A model generated the notes under the pieces. It worked only from the letters and a program-made list of their open reading frames with translations, made no database searches and was not told where the DNA came from. DNA of 51,754 nt, from contig CAIOBP010000056.1 in the NCBI GenBank assembly GCA_903856295.1, positions 1 through 51,754 on the forward strand. Direction: 5' to 3'. A program made the position numbers and the translations under genes. Source of the stretch: an uncultured Rhodospirillales bacterium. Lineage in GTDB: Bacteria > Pseudomonadota > Alphaproteobacteria > Azospirillales > Azospirillaceae. This document shows, one piece after another, positions 28,133-36,838 of the stretch. Position 1 is the first letter of the stretch. Each line of letters begins with the position of its first letter.

Positions 28133-29539
28133 TCAGGCCCCGATCGCCTGATCCATGGTCTTGAAGTGCGTGAGCAGAACCCGTTGCGCCTGATCGGGAC
28201 CGGCGAGCAGTTCGACCAGCCGCACCAGGAGCACCAGCCGCCGCTGGCACCGTTCCGGGCCGGGGCCGAGCCCCTCGCCGTAGCGCATGACTTTCTCGCA
28301 AATCTCTTTCAGCCGGTCCCCCAGTTCCCGCTTGATCCCGATGGTGTCGGCGAAGCCGGCGCAGCGTTTCAGGGACTGCGCGCACTCGTCGACGCATTTC
28401 TCGAGGCGGAACTCCGCCTCCTCGTCGCTCGCGCCATCCCCGAGGTTGATCGTCAGGGCTTGCAGCGCTGCGGCCATGCTGTCGTCGAGCGCGACCGTCA
28501 GCTTGTCGACGACGAAGGTGCCGATGTCGGTACGGGCGGCAGCGACCTGCTCGCGGAGGTTGCCCCGCCCGCCATCGGCCGATTGCTCGAGGGACAGCAG
28601 CCGGGAGACCAGTTGCTCGGTCGCCTGGGAAGAGCGGTTCGGGTCGGTGATCGCCTCGACATCGCGCATCTGCGCAGCTTCGCCGGCAACCGCGGCCACG
28701 GCGCTACCGCCCAGCTTCCGCACCAGAGTGAGGCGCGCGGACTCGTCGATCCGCACAACCGGACTCGAAATCAGCTTGATCATGTCCCCGGGATAACTCA
28801 TCCGCGCCATGATCACGCAAACAAAGCTCTCAAGGCCGACCAGGGAAACCTCGGCAAGATCATTGATGACTTTCCTGAGCAGGGTCTCGGAGAACTCCGA
28901 CAGCGCCATGATCGGCCGCGCCGGCAGGCGCTGCTTGACCAACTCGATTTCCGGAGCGACCAGAAGAATATCGGAGAACTGGGCAATCTGCCCCAGGATA
29001 TCCTTGGTGATCTCAAGATCGCAGCCGTCGACACGGCGCCGGCCGGATACGCTCACACCACCGATATAGTCAGAGAGCACCTCACCCACGCGCTTCCAGA
29101 ACATCTTCCCGATCTCGCAAACGCCTTGCGTGTCCGATGCCCCGATATCACGCAGATCATCGGTTGCCGCCTGCACCGTATCGGGATCGCACGCGAGCAA
29201 AATCTGCCAGCACGGCTTGATAAAGGCGCGCGACAAACGGCCGGGCGCCAAATGACGGGGCTCCTGGGACACCAGCACGTCTTCGGCGGGAAGAAACAGC
29301 AGACGCTGCGCCGTCATTTTCCGGGGTGGGCGCAACTCGAACAGCCGCGGACGCAGGCGACGCCGAAGCTCCTGGGCCTCGCCGGTCCCGGGCGCGCTCT
29401 CGACCAGCGACAAAACGCGGAGCAACTTCTCATCCGGCAGCCCAAGGCTGGCGACAGCGACTTCCCGCCATTCCGAAAGCTCATCCGTCGCCACGCGCTG
29501 CCCGCCTTTTCCCTGCCCGCACCATACATTAGGTTGCAT
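28133..29539 (-). CDS. Unknown protein A in signalling cluster
   Basis: A 468-residue protein without a recognised domain. Residues 25-110 contain a conserved-looking block (WREVAVASLGLPDEKLLRVL, QRLLFLPAEDVLV, PGRLSRAFIKPCWQIL). The remainder is helical, with a string of about eight amphipathic helices and a Cys-containing helix EKCVDECAQSLKRC near residues 385-400. No transmembrane helix or signal peptide is seen. The start is uncertain: the ATG at 29539 is used, but a GTG at 29494 has GGGAAAAGGCGGG upstream and may be the true one; a GTG at 29557 has none. It follows the EAL gene by 154 bases and precedes unknown protein B by 22. The helical-repeat look suggests a scaffold or adaptor, which is inference only. 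Confidence 0.78.
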   Translation of the reverse strand: MQPNVWCGQGKGGQRVATDELSEWREVAVASLGLPDEKLLRVLSLVESAPGTGEAQELRRRLRPRLFELRPPRKMTAQRLLFLPAEDVLVSQEPRHLAPGRLSRAFIKPCWQILLACDPDTVQAATDDLRDIGASDTQGVCEIGKMFWKRVGEVLSDYIGGVSVSGRRRVDGCDLEITKDILGQIAQFSDILLVAPEIELVKQRLPARPIMALSEFSETLLRKVINDLAEVSLVGLESFVCVIMARMSYPGDMIKLISSPVVRIDESARLTLVRKLGGSAVAAVAGEAAQMRDVEAITDPNRSSQATEQLVSRLLSLEQSADGGRGNLREQVAAARTDIGTFVVDKLTVALDDSMAAALQALTINLGDGASDEEAEFRLEKCVDECAQSLKRCAGFADTIGIKRELGDRLKEICEKVMRYGEGLGPGPERCQRRLVLLVRLVELLAGPDQAQRVLLTHFKTMDQAIGA

Positions 29540-29693
29540 CGTATCGTTACTGGCCACTGCACATCAAGAAGAAAAAAGAGCGACCCGGCACACAAAATTT
29601 TGGCTGGCATAACATGTCCAGCAACAGGAAGATTGCAGGCGGAGTTCGGAAGTTCCGAGGTCAAATCCAGGCGCGGCAAGCGCCAGACCAAGA

Positions 29694-31358
29694 CTAGGGC
29701 CTGCGGAATAAATCGATATTCGGCAGCGGAGTGAAATCGTTGAAATTGCGCGAGGGCTTGCCGAAGAGGAAGCCCTGGACATAATTGCAGCGGCAGTCGC
29801 GAACAAAGCGCAGGCTTTCCGGACTGTCGATCATCTCGGCGATGGTCTCGACCCCGAGCCGTCCGCACAATTCGGTCAGCGCCGACAAAAAGGCCCGGCC
29901 CTTGGGTGCCTTGCGCGCGTTATGCACGGCGCTGCCGTCGATCTTGACGACATCGACCTCGAGAGCGCTGAGATATTGAAAGCTGGCCGCCCCGGCACCG
30001 AAATCATCAAGACAAACCTGATAGCCAAGCCGGCGCAATCCTTGAATGAATTCATTGGCGGCGACCAGATCCGTCATCCGGGACGATTCGGTGATCTCGA
30101 ACAGCAACCGGTCGACTGTCCATGGATTGTCGCGCAGCAACTTGTGGAGCCCCTGGACATATTCGGGCATGCCGATGGAAAATCCGGAAATATTGACCGC
30201 GACCGAGAATTTGCTGTTGTTGACCGGCATCCGCCGCAGCCATTGCACCACCTTGGCCGCCATGGCCAGATCGAATTCGTGAATCAGGCCGATTTCCTCG
30301 GCGAAGGAAATGTAGCGATACGGCGACTCCTCCGGGGCCGCGACGTCGAAACGGCACAGCGCCTCGAAATGATGAATCGCCCCCGACTTGACATCGATGA
30401 TCGGCTGGAGCGCCATCAAAAAGCTTTTGTCCTTCAGGACTTGGCGGAAATCCCGGATATCCGTAATTCCCTGGGAGATCAGCGCGGATATATTGTCGGT
30501 CAGCGAGGACAGATTGAAACCGGCCCCGCTTTTCTTCTGGAAAGAGCTGAGAGCATACATCAGCCCCTTGGCCAAATCCTGCTCACTGATGCCACGCGCC
30601 GTATCCATGTCCACGGTGGAGTGGGTGATCTCCAGCGCCTGATCCGGCGACGCCAGCGGACGCACCGCTTCCAACAACTGGTTTCTCAGCGCCGCGACAT
30701 CGAGCGAGGGATCATGGAGCAGACCGAAGGAATCGCCGGCGATCCGAGTCACGGTCTCGCCATCCAGCGCGCTCTGGCCGAGACACCCCCCGATCGACGA
30801 CATCAGCGAGCGCGACTCCGGTTCGCTCAGCCCCTCGCTGAGTCCCGACAGTCCGGAAATGTCGAGCACGGTGATTTCGGCGCTCCGCCCCTGCCGCTCC
30901 AACTCCTTGATGCGCTTGCCGGCCTCGCGGGAGAAGGCGTCGCGGTCGAGAAAGCCGCCGCTTTCGGTCCCGGCCACCTCCGGCTCGACCGTGCCGGTGC
31001 GCAACCGGAAGGCGACATAGAAGCGCTCGTCCATGCAGTAGCCGGCCATGCTGACCGGCAGCAACGCCGAGGCGCCGCGCCGGATCTGGGCGGTCCCGCC
31101 ATCGACCCGGCCGCGACTGCGCAAGGCCTTGAGAAAGCGGGCGAGCGTGGGAACGTCGGAGGGAGCCATCAGATCGAACAGCGGCTGCCCGATCACCCCG
31201 TCGGGTGCGACGCCGGCGAATTCCTGCACCGGCCCGGCGCAAAACAGCACCGTGCCCGCGTGATTCAGTTCGAACAGCAAATCCCCCCAGCAGAAAGCCA
31301 GGGCGGCGTAGCGGTTGCGCTCCCGTTTGCTGGTCCTGGCGTCCGACGTGACGGCCAT
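29694..31358 (-). CDS. PAS-GGDEF(degenerate)-EAL cyclic-di-GMP phosphodiesterase
   Basis: A 554-residue soluble signalling protein. Residues about 18-125 form a PAS-like sensor. Residues about 138-285 are a GGDEF-type domain whose active loop reads AGDSF instead of GGDEF, so it should not make c-di-GMP. Residues about 300-540 are an EAL domain with the metal and catalytic residues present: FEAL near 331, NISGFS, ITESS, DDFGAG near 456, VKIDGS, ETIAEMI and QGFLFGKP. It should hydrolyse c-di-GMP to pGpG, perhaps with GTP or the PAS ligand as regulator. The ATG at 31358 with AGGGAGA upstream is preferred to a start 30 bases earlier. It lies between fdhD (95 bases upstream) and unknown protein A on the same strand. 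Confidence 0.93.
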   Translation of the reverse strand: MAVTSDARTSKRERNRYAALAFCWGDLLFELNHAGTVLFCAGPVQEFAGVAPDGVIGQPLFDLMAPSDVPTLARFLKALRSRGRVDGGTAQIRRGASALLPVSMAGYCMDERFYVAFRLRTGTVEPEVAGTESGGFLDRDAFSREAGKRIKELERQGRSAEITVLDISGLSGLSEGLSEPESRSLMSSIGGCLGQSALDGETVTRIAGDSFGLLHDPSLDVAALRNQLLEAVRPLASPDQALEITHSTVDMDTARGISEQDLAKGLMYALSSFQKKSGAGFNLSSLTDNISALISQGITDIRDFRQVLKDKSFLMALQPIIDVKSGAIHHFEALCRFDVAAPEESPYRYISFAEEIGLIHEFDLAMAAKVVQWLRRMPVNNSKFSVAVNISGFSIGMPEYVQGLHKLLRDNPWTVDRLLFEITESSRMTDLVAANEFIQGLRRLGYQVCLDDFGAGAASFQYLSALEVDVVKIDGSAVHNARKAPKGRAFLSALTELCGRLGVETIAEMIDSPESLRFVRDCRCNYVQGFLFGKPSRNFNDFTPLPNIDLFRRP

Positions 31359-31453
31359 CGCGGTCTCCCTGCTGCGCCCCACGCGCACGTGCCGGGGACC
31401 CTACGACGGCAAACCGGAAAATGCGACTCTCGATCGATGAACCCAGCAATGCC

Positions 31454-32272
31454 TCACGGCTCGGCGTCGAAGATCACCCGCTGCGCCCCCGAGAGCACGG
31501 TGAAGCGCTTGCCCCGCGCCCGGCCGATCAAGGTCAGATTCGCCTGCCGCGCCAGTTGCACGCCCCAGGCAGTGAAGCCCGAGCGCGACACCAGAATCGG
31601 CAACCCCATCCGCACCGTCTTGATCACCATTTCGCTGGTCAGGCGGCCGGTGGTGTAGAAAATCTTGTCGTCGGCCGCGATCCCCCGCCGGGCCATGACC
31701 CCGGCGATCTTGTCGACGGCATTGTGCCGGCCGACATCCTCCATGAAAAACAGCGGCGCGCCCTCGTGACAGAGCACACAACCATGAATCGCGCCCGCCG
31801 CCAGATAGAGGCTGGGCGTGGCGGTGATCCGGCTCGCCAGGGAATAGAGCCAGCTGGCGCGGATGCGCGCGTCGTCTGACAAGCGGGCCTGGGCGAAATT
31901 TTCCAGCACATCGCCGAACGCCGTGCCCTGGGCGCACCCGGAGGTCAGGGTCTTGCGTTTGAGTTTGGTCTCGAAGTCTGTGCGCCGCTCCGTGCGGACC
32001 ACCACCGCCTCGACCTCGGGATCATGCTCGATGGCGGTGACGGCGTCGTCCGGCCCCAGCATGTTCTGATTGAGCAGATAGCCCAGCGCCAGCTCTTCGA
32101 CATAATCCCCGATGGTCATCAGGGTGACGATTTCCTGGCCATTGAGAAACAGGGTCAGCGGCCGCTCGACCACCACCGGCATCTCGACGCTCCGCCCCGC
32201 CTGATCGATCCCTGTCACCCGTTCGGTCAGGCGCGGATCGTCGGGATCGGGCTGAATGGCATAGGACGTCAT
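31454..32272 (-). CDS. fdhD: Formate dehydrogenase accessory sulfurtransferase FdhD
   Basis: A 272-residue FdhD protein, which carries sulfur from IscS to the Mo/W-bis-pterin cofactor of formate dehydrogenase. Recognised by ERPLTLFLNGQEI, the TSGCAQGTAF active loop, the GAPLFFMEDVGRHNAVDK signature, YTTGRLTSEMV and the final LSGAQRVIFD. The catalytic CxxC of E. coli FdhD (CGVC) is here CAQG, leaving one Cys; this single-Cys form also exists in other lineages. The ATG at 32272 fits the family start; upstream codons belong to the intergenic gap. It is the first gene of a minus-strand run leading into the EAL gene, and is divergent from the substrate-binding protein gene 256 bases away. Confidence 0.94.
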   Translation of the reverse strand: MTSYAIQPDPDDPRLTERVTGIDQAGRSVEMPVVVERPLTLFLNGQEIVTLMTIGDYVEELALGYLLNQNMLGPDDAVTAIEHDPEVEAVVVRTERRTDFETKLKRKTLTSGCAQGTAFGDVLENFAQARLSDDARIRASWLYSLASRITATPSLYLAAGAIHGCVLCHEGAPLFFMEDVGRHNAVDKIAGVMARRGIAADDKIFYTTGRLTSEMVIKTVRMGLPILVSRSGFTAWGVQLARQANLTLIGRARGKRFTVLSGAQRVIFDAEP

Positions 32273-32528
32273 GGGCCGGCTCCGCTTGCCAGTATGCTCC
32301 CCGTCCCCTCGCACACTTCCCCGGGTGTTTTCAACCATGGAGAAAACCATCGCGCCCGATGCTCAGTCACTATACTCCGCCAATTCGAGACATCAGTCGC
32401 CGACCCCCGATGATTCTCCCAGCATAAAGCGATCTCAGCTTGGCCGCCGCCGTCACTCGGTGCTACCCTCCGGCCGGATAGTCTTGCCGCGCGCTGGCTA
32501 TCCGGGGATGGTCGCAAGGGGGGCGAAG

Positions 32529-33380
32529 ATGATCGTTGGGCGTTTTGGCCTGGGCTTGGCCGCCTTCGCTGTGGCCGTGCTGCTTGCGGCCGCCCCGGCG
32601 CGGGCCGACGACGTGATCCGGGTCGGCACCTACCGCCATTATCCGCCCTGGACGATCAGCGATGCCGCCGGCACCATCACCGGCTTCGAGATCGACCTGA
32701 TCCACGAATTGTGCCGGCGCATGGGCGCCAAATGCGAGATCGTCACCGTCGACTGGGAAAAGGTCTATGACGAGCTGGACGCCAGCAAATACGACGCCTA
32801 CATCGGCTGCATGACCGTCACCCCCGAGCGGAGCAAGCGCGTCACCTTCAGCCAGCCCTACGCCCTGACCCCGGAATATTTCGCGACCAAGAACGGCAAC
32901 GATCTGACCACCCTGCTGACCCTCAACCGGCTCGATCTCGATCGCATGAACAGCGAGGAGGAGGCGACGCTCACCACCCTGATCGCCGCCCTCAAGGGCA
33001 AGCGGGTCGGCGTTCATGTCGACACCGTTTATGAGACCTTCGCCAAGCAGTACCTGACCGGCGTCTCCGACGTCCGCATCTATCACGCCGAGACCGAGAA
33101 ATACGCCGACATGGTGAGCAGCAAGCTCGACGCCATTCTCGATGGCGGCGCCGCGCTCCACGAGTTCATCCTGTCCAAGGATGGCGGCGGCTCCGCCCTC
33201 ACCCTGTTCGGGCCGGCCCTGATCGGCGGGCCGTTCGGGCATGGCGTCGGGGTGGCGATGCGGCTCGGCAATGAGGGCCTGCGCCAGCGCTTCGACGACG
33301 CCATCGCCGCCACCAAGACCGACGGCACGCTGTCGCGGCTGGCGTTGACTTGGTTCGGCTACAACGCCGCCTCCGAATGA
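32529..33380 (+). CDS. Family 3 periplasmic solute-binding protein
   Basis: A 283-residue periplasmic binding protein of the amino-acid type (SBP family 3). A signal peptide (1-26, ending PARA/DD) is followed by IRVGTYRHYPPWTISD, GFEIDLIHELCRRMG and the family pattern YDAYIGCMTVTPERSKRVTFSQPY, then a second lobe with KGKRVGVHVDTVYETFAKQYL. Ligand is probably a small polar amino acid or related compound. No permease or ATPase gene is adjacent. Its stop overlaps the start of the histidine kinase gene (ATGA), which suggests that it serves as a sensor component rather than a transporter subunit. The ATG at 32529 has AAGGGGGG upstream; an ATG at 32508 is possible. Confidence 0.92.
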   Translation: MIVGRFGLGLAAFAVAVLLAAAPARADDVIRVGTYRHYPPWTISDAAGTITGFEIDLIHELCRRMGAKCEIVTVDWEKVYDELDASKYDAYIGCMTVTPERSKRVTFSQPYALTPEYFATKNGNDLTTLLTLNRLDLDRMNSEEEATLTTLIAALKGKRVGVHVDTVYETFAKQYLTGVSDVRIYHAETEKYADMVSSKLDAILDGGAALHEFILSKDGGGSALTLFGPALIGGPFGHGVGVAMRLGNEGLRQRFDDAIAATKTDGTLSRLALTWFGYNAASE

Positions 33381-35671
33381 CCGTGCCGGCGGACGTCATG
33401 GCCGAACCGTCCGGGGAACCGGTCGCACTCTCCCCGGCCGCACTCTCCGACGAAGCCGCGCCCGGCGCCCGGCCCCGGCGGGGCTTCGGCATCCGGTACA
33501 AGATCCTGATCGCCTTCCTGGTGGTCGCCGCCATGGTCGTGACCTCGGGCGTGGTGGCGTGGCTGTCGCTGCGCCGGATCGAGGCCAAACTCGCCGAGGT
33601 CGTCCATCATGCCGTGCCGGCGATGAGCATCGCCGAGGCGCTGGCGGTCGAGGCCTCCGCCATCGTCGGCAGCACCGCCACCCTGACCGCCGCCCTCACC
33701 GAGGAGCAGCGCGAAGCCCTGATGCTCTCGCTGGCCGGTCAGATCGAGGGATTGAACCACCGGCTGAGCGAACTGGCGGAGATCAAGGTCGACGAGCCCG
33801 TGCTCGCCGCCCTGCGCGAGCGTATCGCGAAGCTGTCCACCAATCTCAACCGCCAGGGCAATCTCGTCGGCCTGCGCATCTCCCTGGCCAGTCAGGTCCA
33901 TGGCGACGCCACCCAGCTCGCGCTCAGCCACAAGCAGTTTCTCGCCGCCGTCGATCCGCACATCGAGGAAACCTACCGCTCGCTGTTCACCGGCATCAAG
34001 ACCCTGGTCGCCGACCTGGGCGCGCCGCCGCCCTCGACAAGCGCCGCCCCGGCCCAGCCGGCGCCACCCGACGCCACGGTGCGCCTGGAACCCGCCCGCC
34101 AGGAGCCGACCCGCCAGGACATGGAGGTTTTGCAGCGCCGGATCGCCCTGCTGTTCAACCGCAATGTCGGTGAAATGCTGGCGCTGCTGCAACTCGCGGC
34201 CGCCGGCAACCTCGCGGCCGGTCTGCTCAACGAGGTGATTCTGGTGACCGATGCCAGCCAGGTTCACCAGCTGCGCAACCGCTTCGGCGAAATCACCATC
34301 GCCATGGGCGCGATCCGCCTCAACCTCGCGACCACCCCAGCCAATCAGGTGCTGCTCGGCCTGACCACGCCGATGCTGCAATACGGCCTGGGCAGCGACA
34401 ACCTCTTCGACCGCCGCCTGCGCGAACTGGAGCTGATCAACGCCTCGGACGCCGTGGTCACCGAGAACCGCGCGCTGTCGGCCGACCTGACCGTGGCGGT
34501 CGGCCAGCTGGTCGCCGCCGCCCGCGCCGAGGCCGAACGCTCGGCCAGCGCCGTGGAACAGGATGCCGCCTACGCCCGGCTGATGGAAACCGTCGCCGCC
34601 CTGTTCGCCATGGTGATGACGGTGCTGATCGGCTGGCGCTACGTCGGACGCCGGATCATCGGCCGCCTGCTTGCCCTGCAACAGGCGATGGAAGGCGAGG
34701 CCGCCGGCCGCGAAATCGTGATTCCCGACGTCGGCGAAGATGAAATCGGCGAAATGGCCGGCGCCCTCAATCACTTCGTCAGCCGGCGCAAGCAGGCCGA
34801 GGCCGACCTCCGCAGCGCCAAGGAACACGCCGAGAGCGCCTTCGCCGAACTCAAGGAGCTTCAGGAAACCCTGGTCCAGGCCCAGAAGATGGCCGCGCTG
34901 GGCCGGCTGGTCGCCGGAGTCGCGCATGAACTCAACACGCCGGTGGGAGTCTGCCTGACCGCCGCCTCCCTGATGACCGAAAGAACCGAGGACCTCGCCC
35001 GCAGCTTCGAGGCCGGGCAGCTGCGCAAGTCCAGCATTCAGGACTATCTCGGGGTGGCGACCGAAATCTCGACCCTGGTCCGCACCAATCTCGAGCGGGC
35101 CGGCGACCTGATCCGGGTGTTCAAGCAGGTGGCCATCGATCCCGGCGAGGATGAGCGGCTGATGTTCCAGGTGCGCGATCAAATCGACAATGCGCTCGGG
35201 CTGCTCGCCGACAAGATGCGGCCCAGCCCGCACAGCGTGATCGTCGACTGCCAACCCGGGCTGACCATCGACGGCTTTCCCGAGGCGCTGCGCCAGGCGC
35301 TGACCGTGCTGATCGACAACACCCTCACCCACGCCTTCACTGCCGACAGCCCCGGCACCATTACGATTACCGGCTCCGCCTCGGCGCCCCTTACCGGTGC
35401 GGACGCGCCTCCCGGCTCCGTCGTGCTCACCGTCGCCGATAACGGCGCCGGCATCCCGCTCCAGGATCAGCCCCACCTGTTCGAGCCCTTCTTCACCACC
35501 CGGCGCGGCCGGGGCGGCTTGGGGCTGGGGCTGCACATGGTGTTCAACATCGTCACCTCGGTGCTGGGCGGGCGCATCGCCGTCGAATCCCAGCCCGGCC
35601 AGGGCAGCCGCTTCACCATCACCATCCCCAGCCGCTCCCCCGCCGCCGCCTCGCTTGGCCAGAGGAGATAG
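33377..35671 (+). CDS. Membrane sensor histidine kinase coupled to a binding protein
   Basis: A 764-residue inner-membrane kinase. Transmembrane helix 1 is about 41-64 and helix 2 about 409-430; between them lies a large helical periplasmic sensor domain of about 340 residues (HBM-like or TorS-like, with a Pro/Ala-rich insert near 217-240). A HAMP segment (about 431-485) and a coiled coil lead to the H-box GVAHELNTP with His517. The ATPase has ADNGAGI, LFEPFFTTRRGRGG and GLGLHMVFNIV. No receiver domain is fused and no response regulator is nearby. The ATGA overlap with the upstream binding-protein gene ensures balanced synthesis, as for TorT/TorS-like pairs. The kinase core is related to that of the kinase ending at 25088. 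Confidence 0.93.
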   Translation: MTVPADVMAEPSGEPVALSPAALSDEAAPGARPRRGFGIRYKILIAFLVVAAMVVTSGVVAWLSLRRIEAKLAEVVHHAVPAMSIAEALAVEASAIVGSTATLTAALTEEQREALMLSLAGQIEGLNHRLSELAEIKVDEPVLAALRERIAKLSTNLNRQGNLVGLRISLASQVHGDATQLALSHKQFLAAVDPHIEETYRSLFTGIKTLVADLGAPPPSTSAAPAQPAPPDATVRLEPARQEPTRQDMEVLQRRIALLFNRNVGEMLALLQLAAAGNLAAGLLNEVILVTDASQVHQLRNRFGEITIAMGAIRLNLATTPANQVLLGLTTPMLQYGLGSDNLFDRRLRELELINASDAVVTENRALSADLTVAVGQLVAAARAEAERSASAVEQDAAYARLMETVAALFAMVMTVLIGWRYVGRRIIGRLLALQQAMEGEAAGREIVIPDVGEDEIGEMAGALNHFVSRRKQAEADLRSAKEHAESAFAELKELQETLVQAQKMAALGRLVAGVAHELNTPVGVCLTAASLMTERTEDLARSFEAGQLRKSSIQDYLGVATEISTLVRTNLERAGDLIRVFKQVAIDPGEDERLMFQVRDQIDNALGLLADKMRPSPHSVIVDCQPGLTIDGFPEALRQALTVLIDNTLTHAFTADSPGTITITGSASAPLTGADAPPGSVVLTVADNGAGIPLQDQPHLFEPFFTTRRGRGGLGLGLHMVFNIVTSVLGGRIAVESQPGQGSRFTITIPSRSPAAASLGQRR

Positions 35672-35739
35672 GGGCAAAACCATTGGACGCCCGCCGGCGC
35701 TTGGGCTTAAATGGCCGTCGCTTCCAAACGAACGACGGT

Positions 35740-36138
35740 ATGATGGTGATGGTTCGGCTGTGGACGGTTCTGGCCGTGCTGGTGCTGGCCGGGTGCAACG
35801 GCGGCTTCAACCCCGACGACGACGCTCCCTATGTCTGGCCGGCGCCGCCCTACGGTGTGCCATGGACGGCGCGCACCTTCACCCTGCGCTATAGCGAACG
35901 CGCGAACACGCTGGAGCAGATCCGCGCCGAGATCGCCGAACTCTGCGGCCCCGGTTTCGACACCGCCCGGGTCTTCCCCCAGCCCTATTCCGGACCGGTG
36001 CTGCACCCGCATTCGCTGCGCGTGGTCTGCGGCAGCCCGCCACCGGTACAGCCCGAGTTCCGGGGCCAAACCGTTCCGACCAGCTGGCTGCTCTCGCTCA
36101 AGCCCGGCGGCAGCGGCGGCGAGTTTTTCGAAAACTAA
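35740..36138 (+). CDS. Small lipoprotein, function unknown
   Basis: A 132-residue predicted lipoprotein. The N-terminus MMVMVRLWTVLAVLVLAGC has a lipobox VLAGC with Cys at residue 19, so it should be lipid-anchored and exported. The mature part is rich in Pro, Tyr and Trp (YVWPAPPYGVPW) and includes YSERANTLEQIRAEIAELCG and a second Cys near VVCGSPPP, which may form a disulphide. I do not recognise the family. The start is one of several ATG/GTG codons between 35740 and 35749. It follows the kinase gene by 68 bases on the same strand and could share its transcript. The intergenic repeat begins right after its stop. Confidence 0.8.
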   Translation: MMVMVRLWTVLAVLVLAGCNGGFNPDDDAPYVWPAPPYGVPWTARTFTLRYSERANTLEQIRAEIAELCGPGFDTARVFPQPYSGPVLHPHSLRVVCGSPPPVQPEFRGQTVPTSWLLSLKPGGSGGEFFEN

Positions 36139-36235
36139 CGGGGTCTGGGGCCCAGGGGCAAAGCCCCTTGGTCGCCGAAGGCAAGGCCAGGGCTCTGCCC
36201 TGGACCCGCCAAAGGCCGGGGGCCTTTGGAAACCG
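36139..36235 (+). repeat. Intergenic hairpin repeat, copy b
   Basis: Same block order as copy a: GGGGTCTGGGGCCC, an AGGGGCAAAGCCCCTT hairpin, CCAGGGCTCTGCCCTGG, then CCAAAGGCC-ggg-GGCCTTTGG at 36209-36229 and AAACCG. It fills the whole gap between the stops of the convergent lipoprotein and iorB genes. Confidence 0.85.
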
Positions 36236-36838
36236 TTACCCTTGGGATGACGCCTTGCGACCGGCGGCGAAGGCTTGACGGTTGAGCGCGGCAAGCTCCG
36301 GCTTTTTCGCCTGGAAGCGGGCGACGATCTTTTCCTCCAGCGCCTCGGCGGGAAACGGCAGCGCATCGGCCATGGCGCCGAGCATCACCGAGTTGCTCAG
36401 CCGGCGATCGCCGAGCGCCGCCGCGATATCCGCCGCGTCGACGGCGGTGACCGCGACACCCGGGGCCCTGAGCTGGGCCAACGGCTCTTCAGGGTAGCTG
36501 AACAACCCGCCCGTGACCACCGGCGGCACCAGTTGCTGGGTGTTGACCACGATCCGGCCGCCGGGACGCACCTGATCGGACCAGCGCAGCGCCTCGGCGA
36601 CCTCGAAGCCGGCCAGCAGATCGGCGGTGCCGGGCGCGATCACCGGCGACAGCACCCGCGGACCAATCCGAACGTGGGAGGTGACGACGCCGCCGCGCTG
36701 GGCCATGCCGGCGATCTCGGTCTTCTTGACGTCGAAGCCGTGATCGATCGCCGCCTGGGCCAGAATCTCGGCGGCGGTCATCACGCCCTGGCCGCCGATG
36801 CCGCAGACCAGAATGTTCAGGCTCGGTAAGGCGTTCAT
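36236..36838 (-). CDS. iorB: Indolepyruvate oxidoreductase subunit beta
   Basis: A 200-residue gamma/beta-type subunit of 2-oxoacid:ferredoxin oxidoreductases. NILVCGIGGQGVMTAAEILAQAA, GMAQRGGVVTSHVRIG and the NSVMLGAMADALPF segment are characteristic of IorB. With IorA it converts arylpyruvates (from aromatic amino acid transamination) and CoA to aryl-acetyl-CoA, CO2 and reduced ferredoxin. The ATG at 36838 overlaps the iorA stop (TGATG), so translation is coupled. Length equals that of archaeal and bacterial IorB. Its stop abuts repeat copy b. Confidence 0.95.
   Translation of the reverse strand: MNALPSLNILVCGIGGQGVMTAAEILAQAAIDHGFDVKKTEIAGMAQRGGVVTSHVRIGPRVLSPVIAPGTADLLAGFEVAEALRWSDQVRPGGRIVVNTQQLVPPVVTGGLFSYPEEPLAQLRAPGVAVTAVDAADIAAALGDRRLSNSVMLGAMADALPFPAEALEEKIVARFQAKKPELAALNRQAFAAGRKASSQG

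Noticed and set aside
32327-32347. GTTTTC...GAAAAC dyad as an operator between fdhD and the binding-protein gene
   Set aside because: The arms are six bases and no regulator is linked to it; chance is likely.
33359-35683. A 774-codon open frame on the minus strand
   Set aside because: It is antisense to the membrane histidine kinase and has Gly/His/Gln-rich shadow composition.
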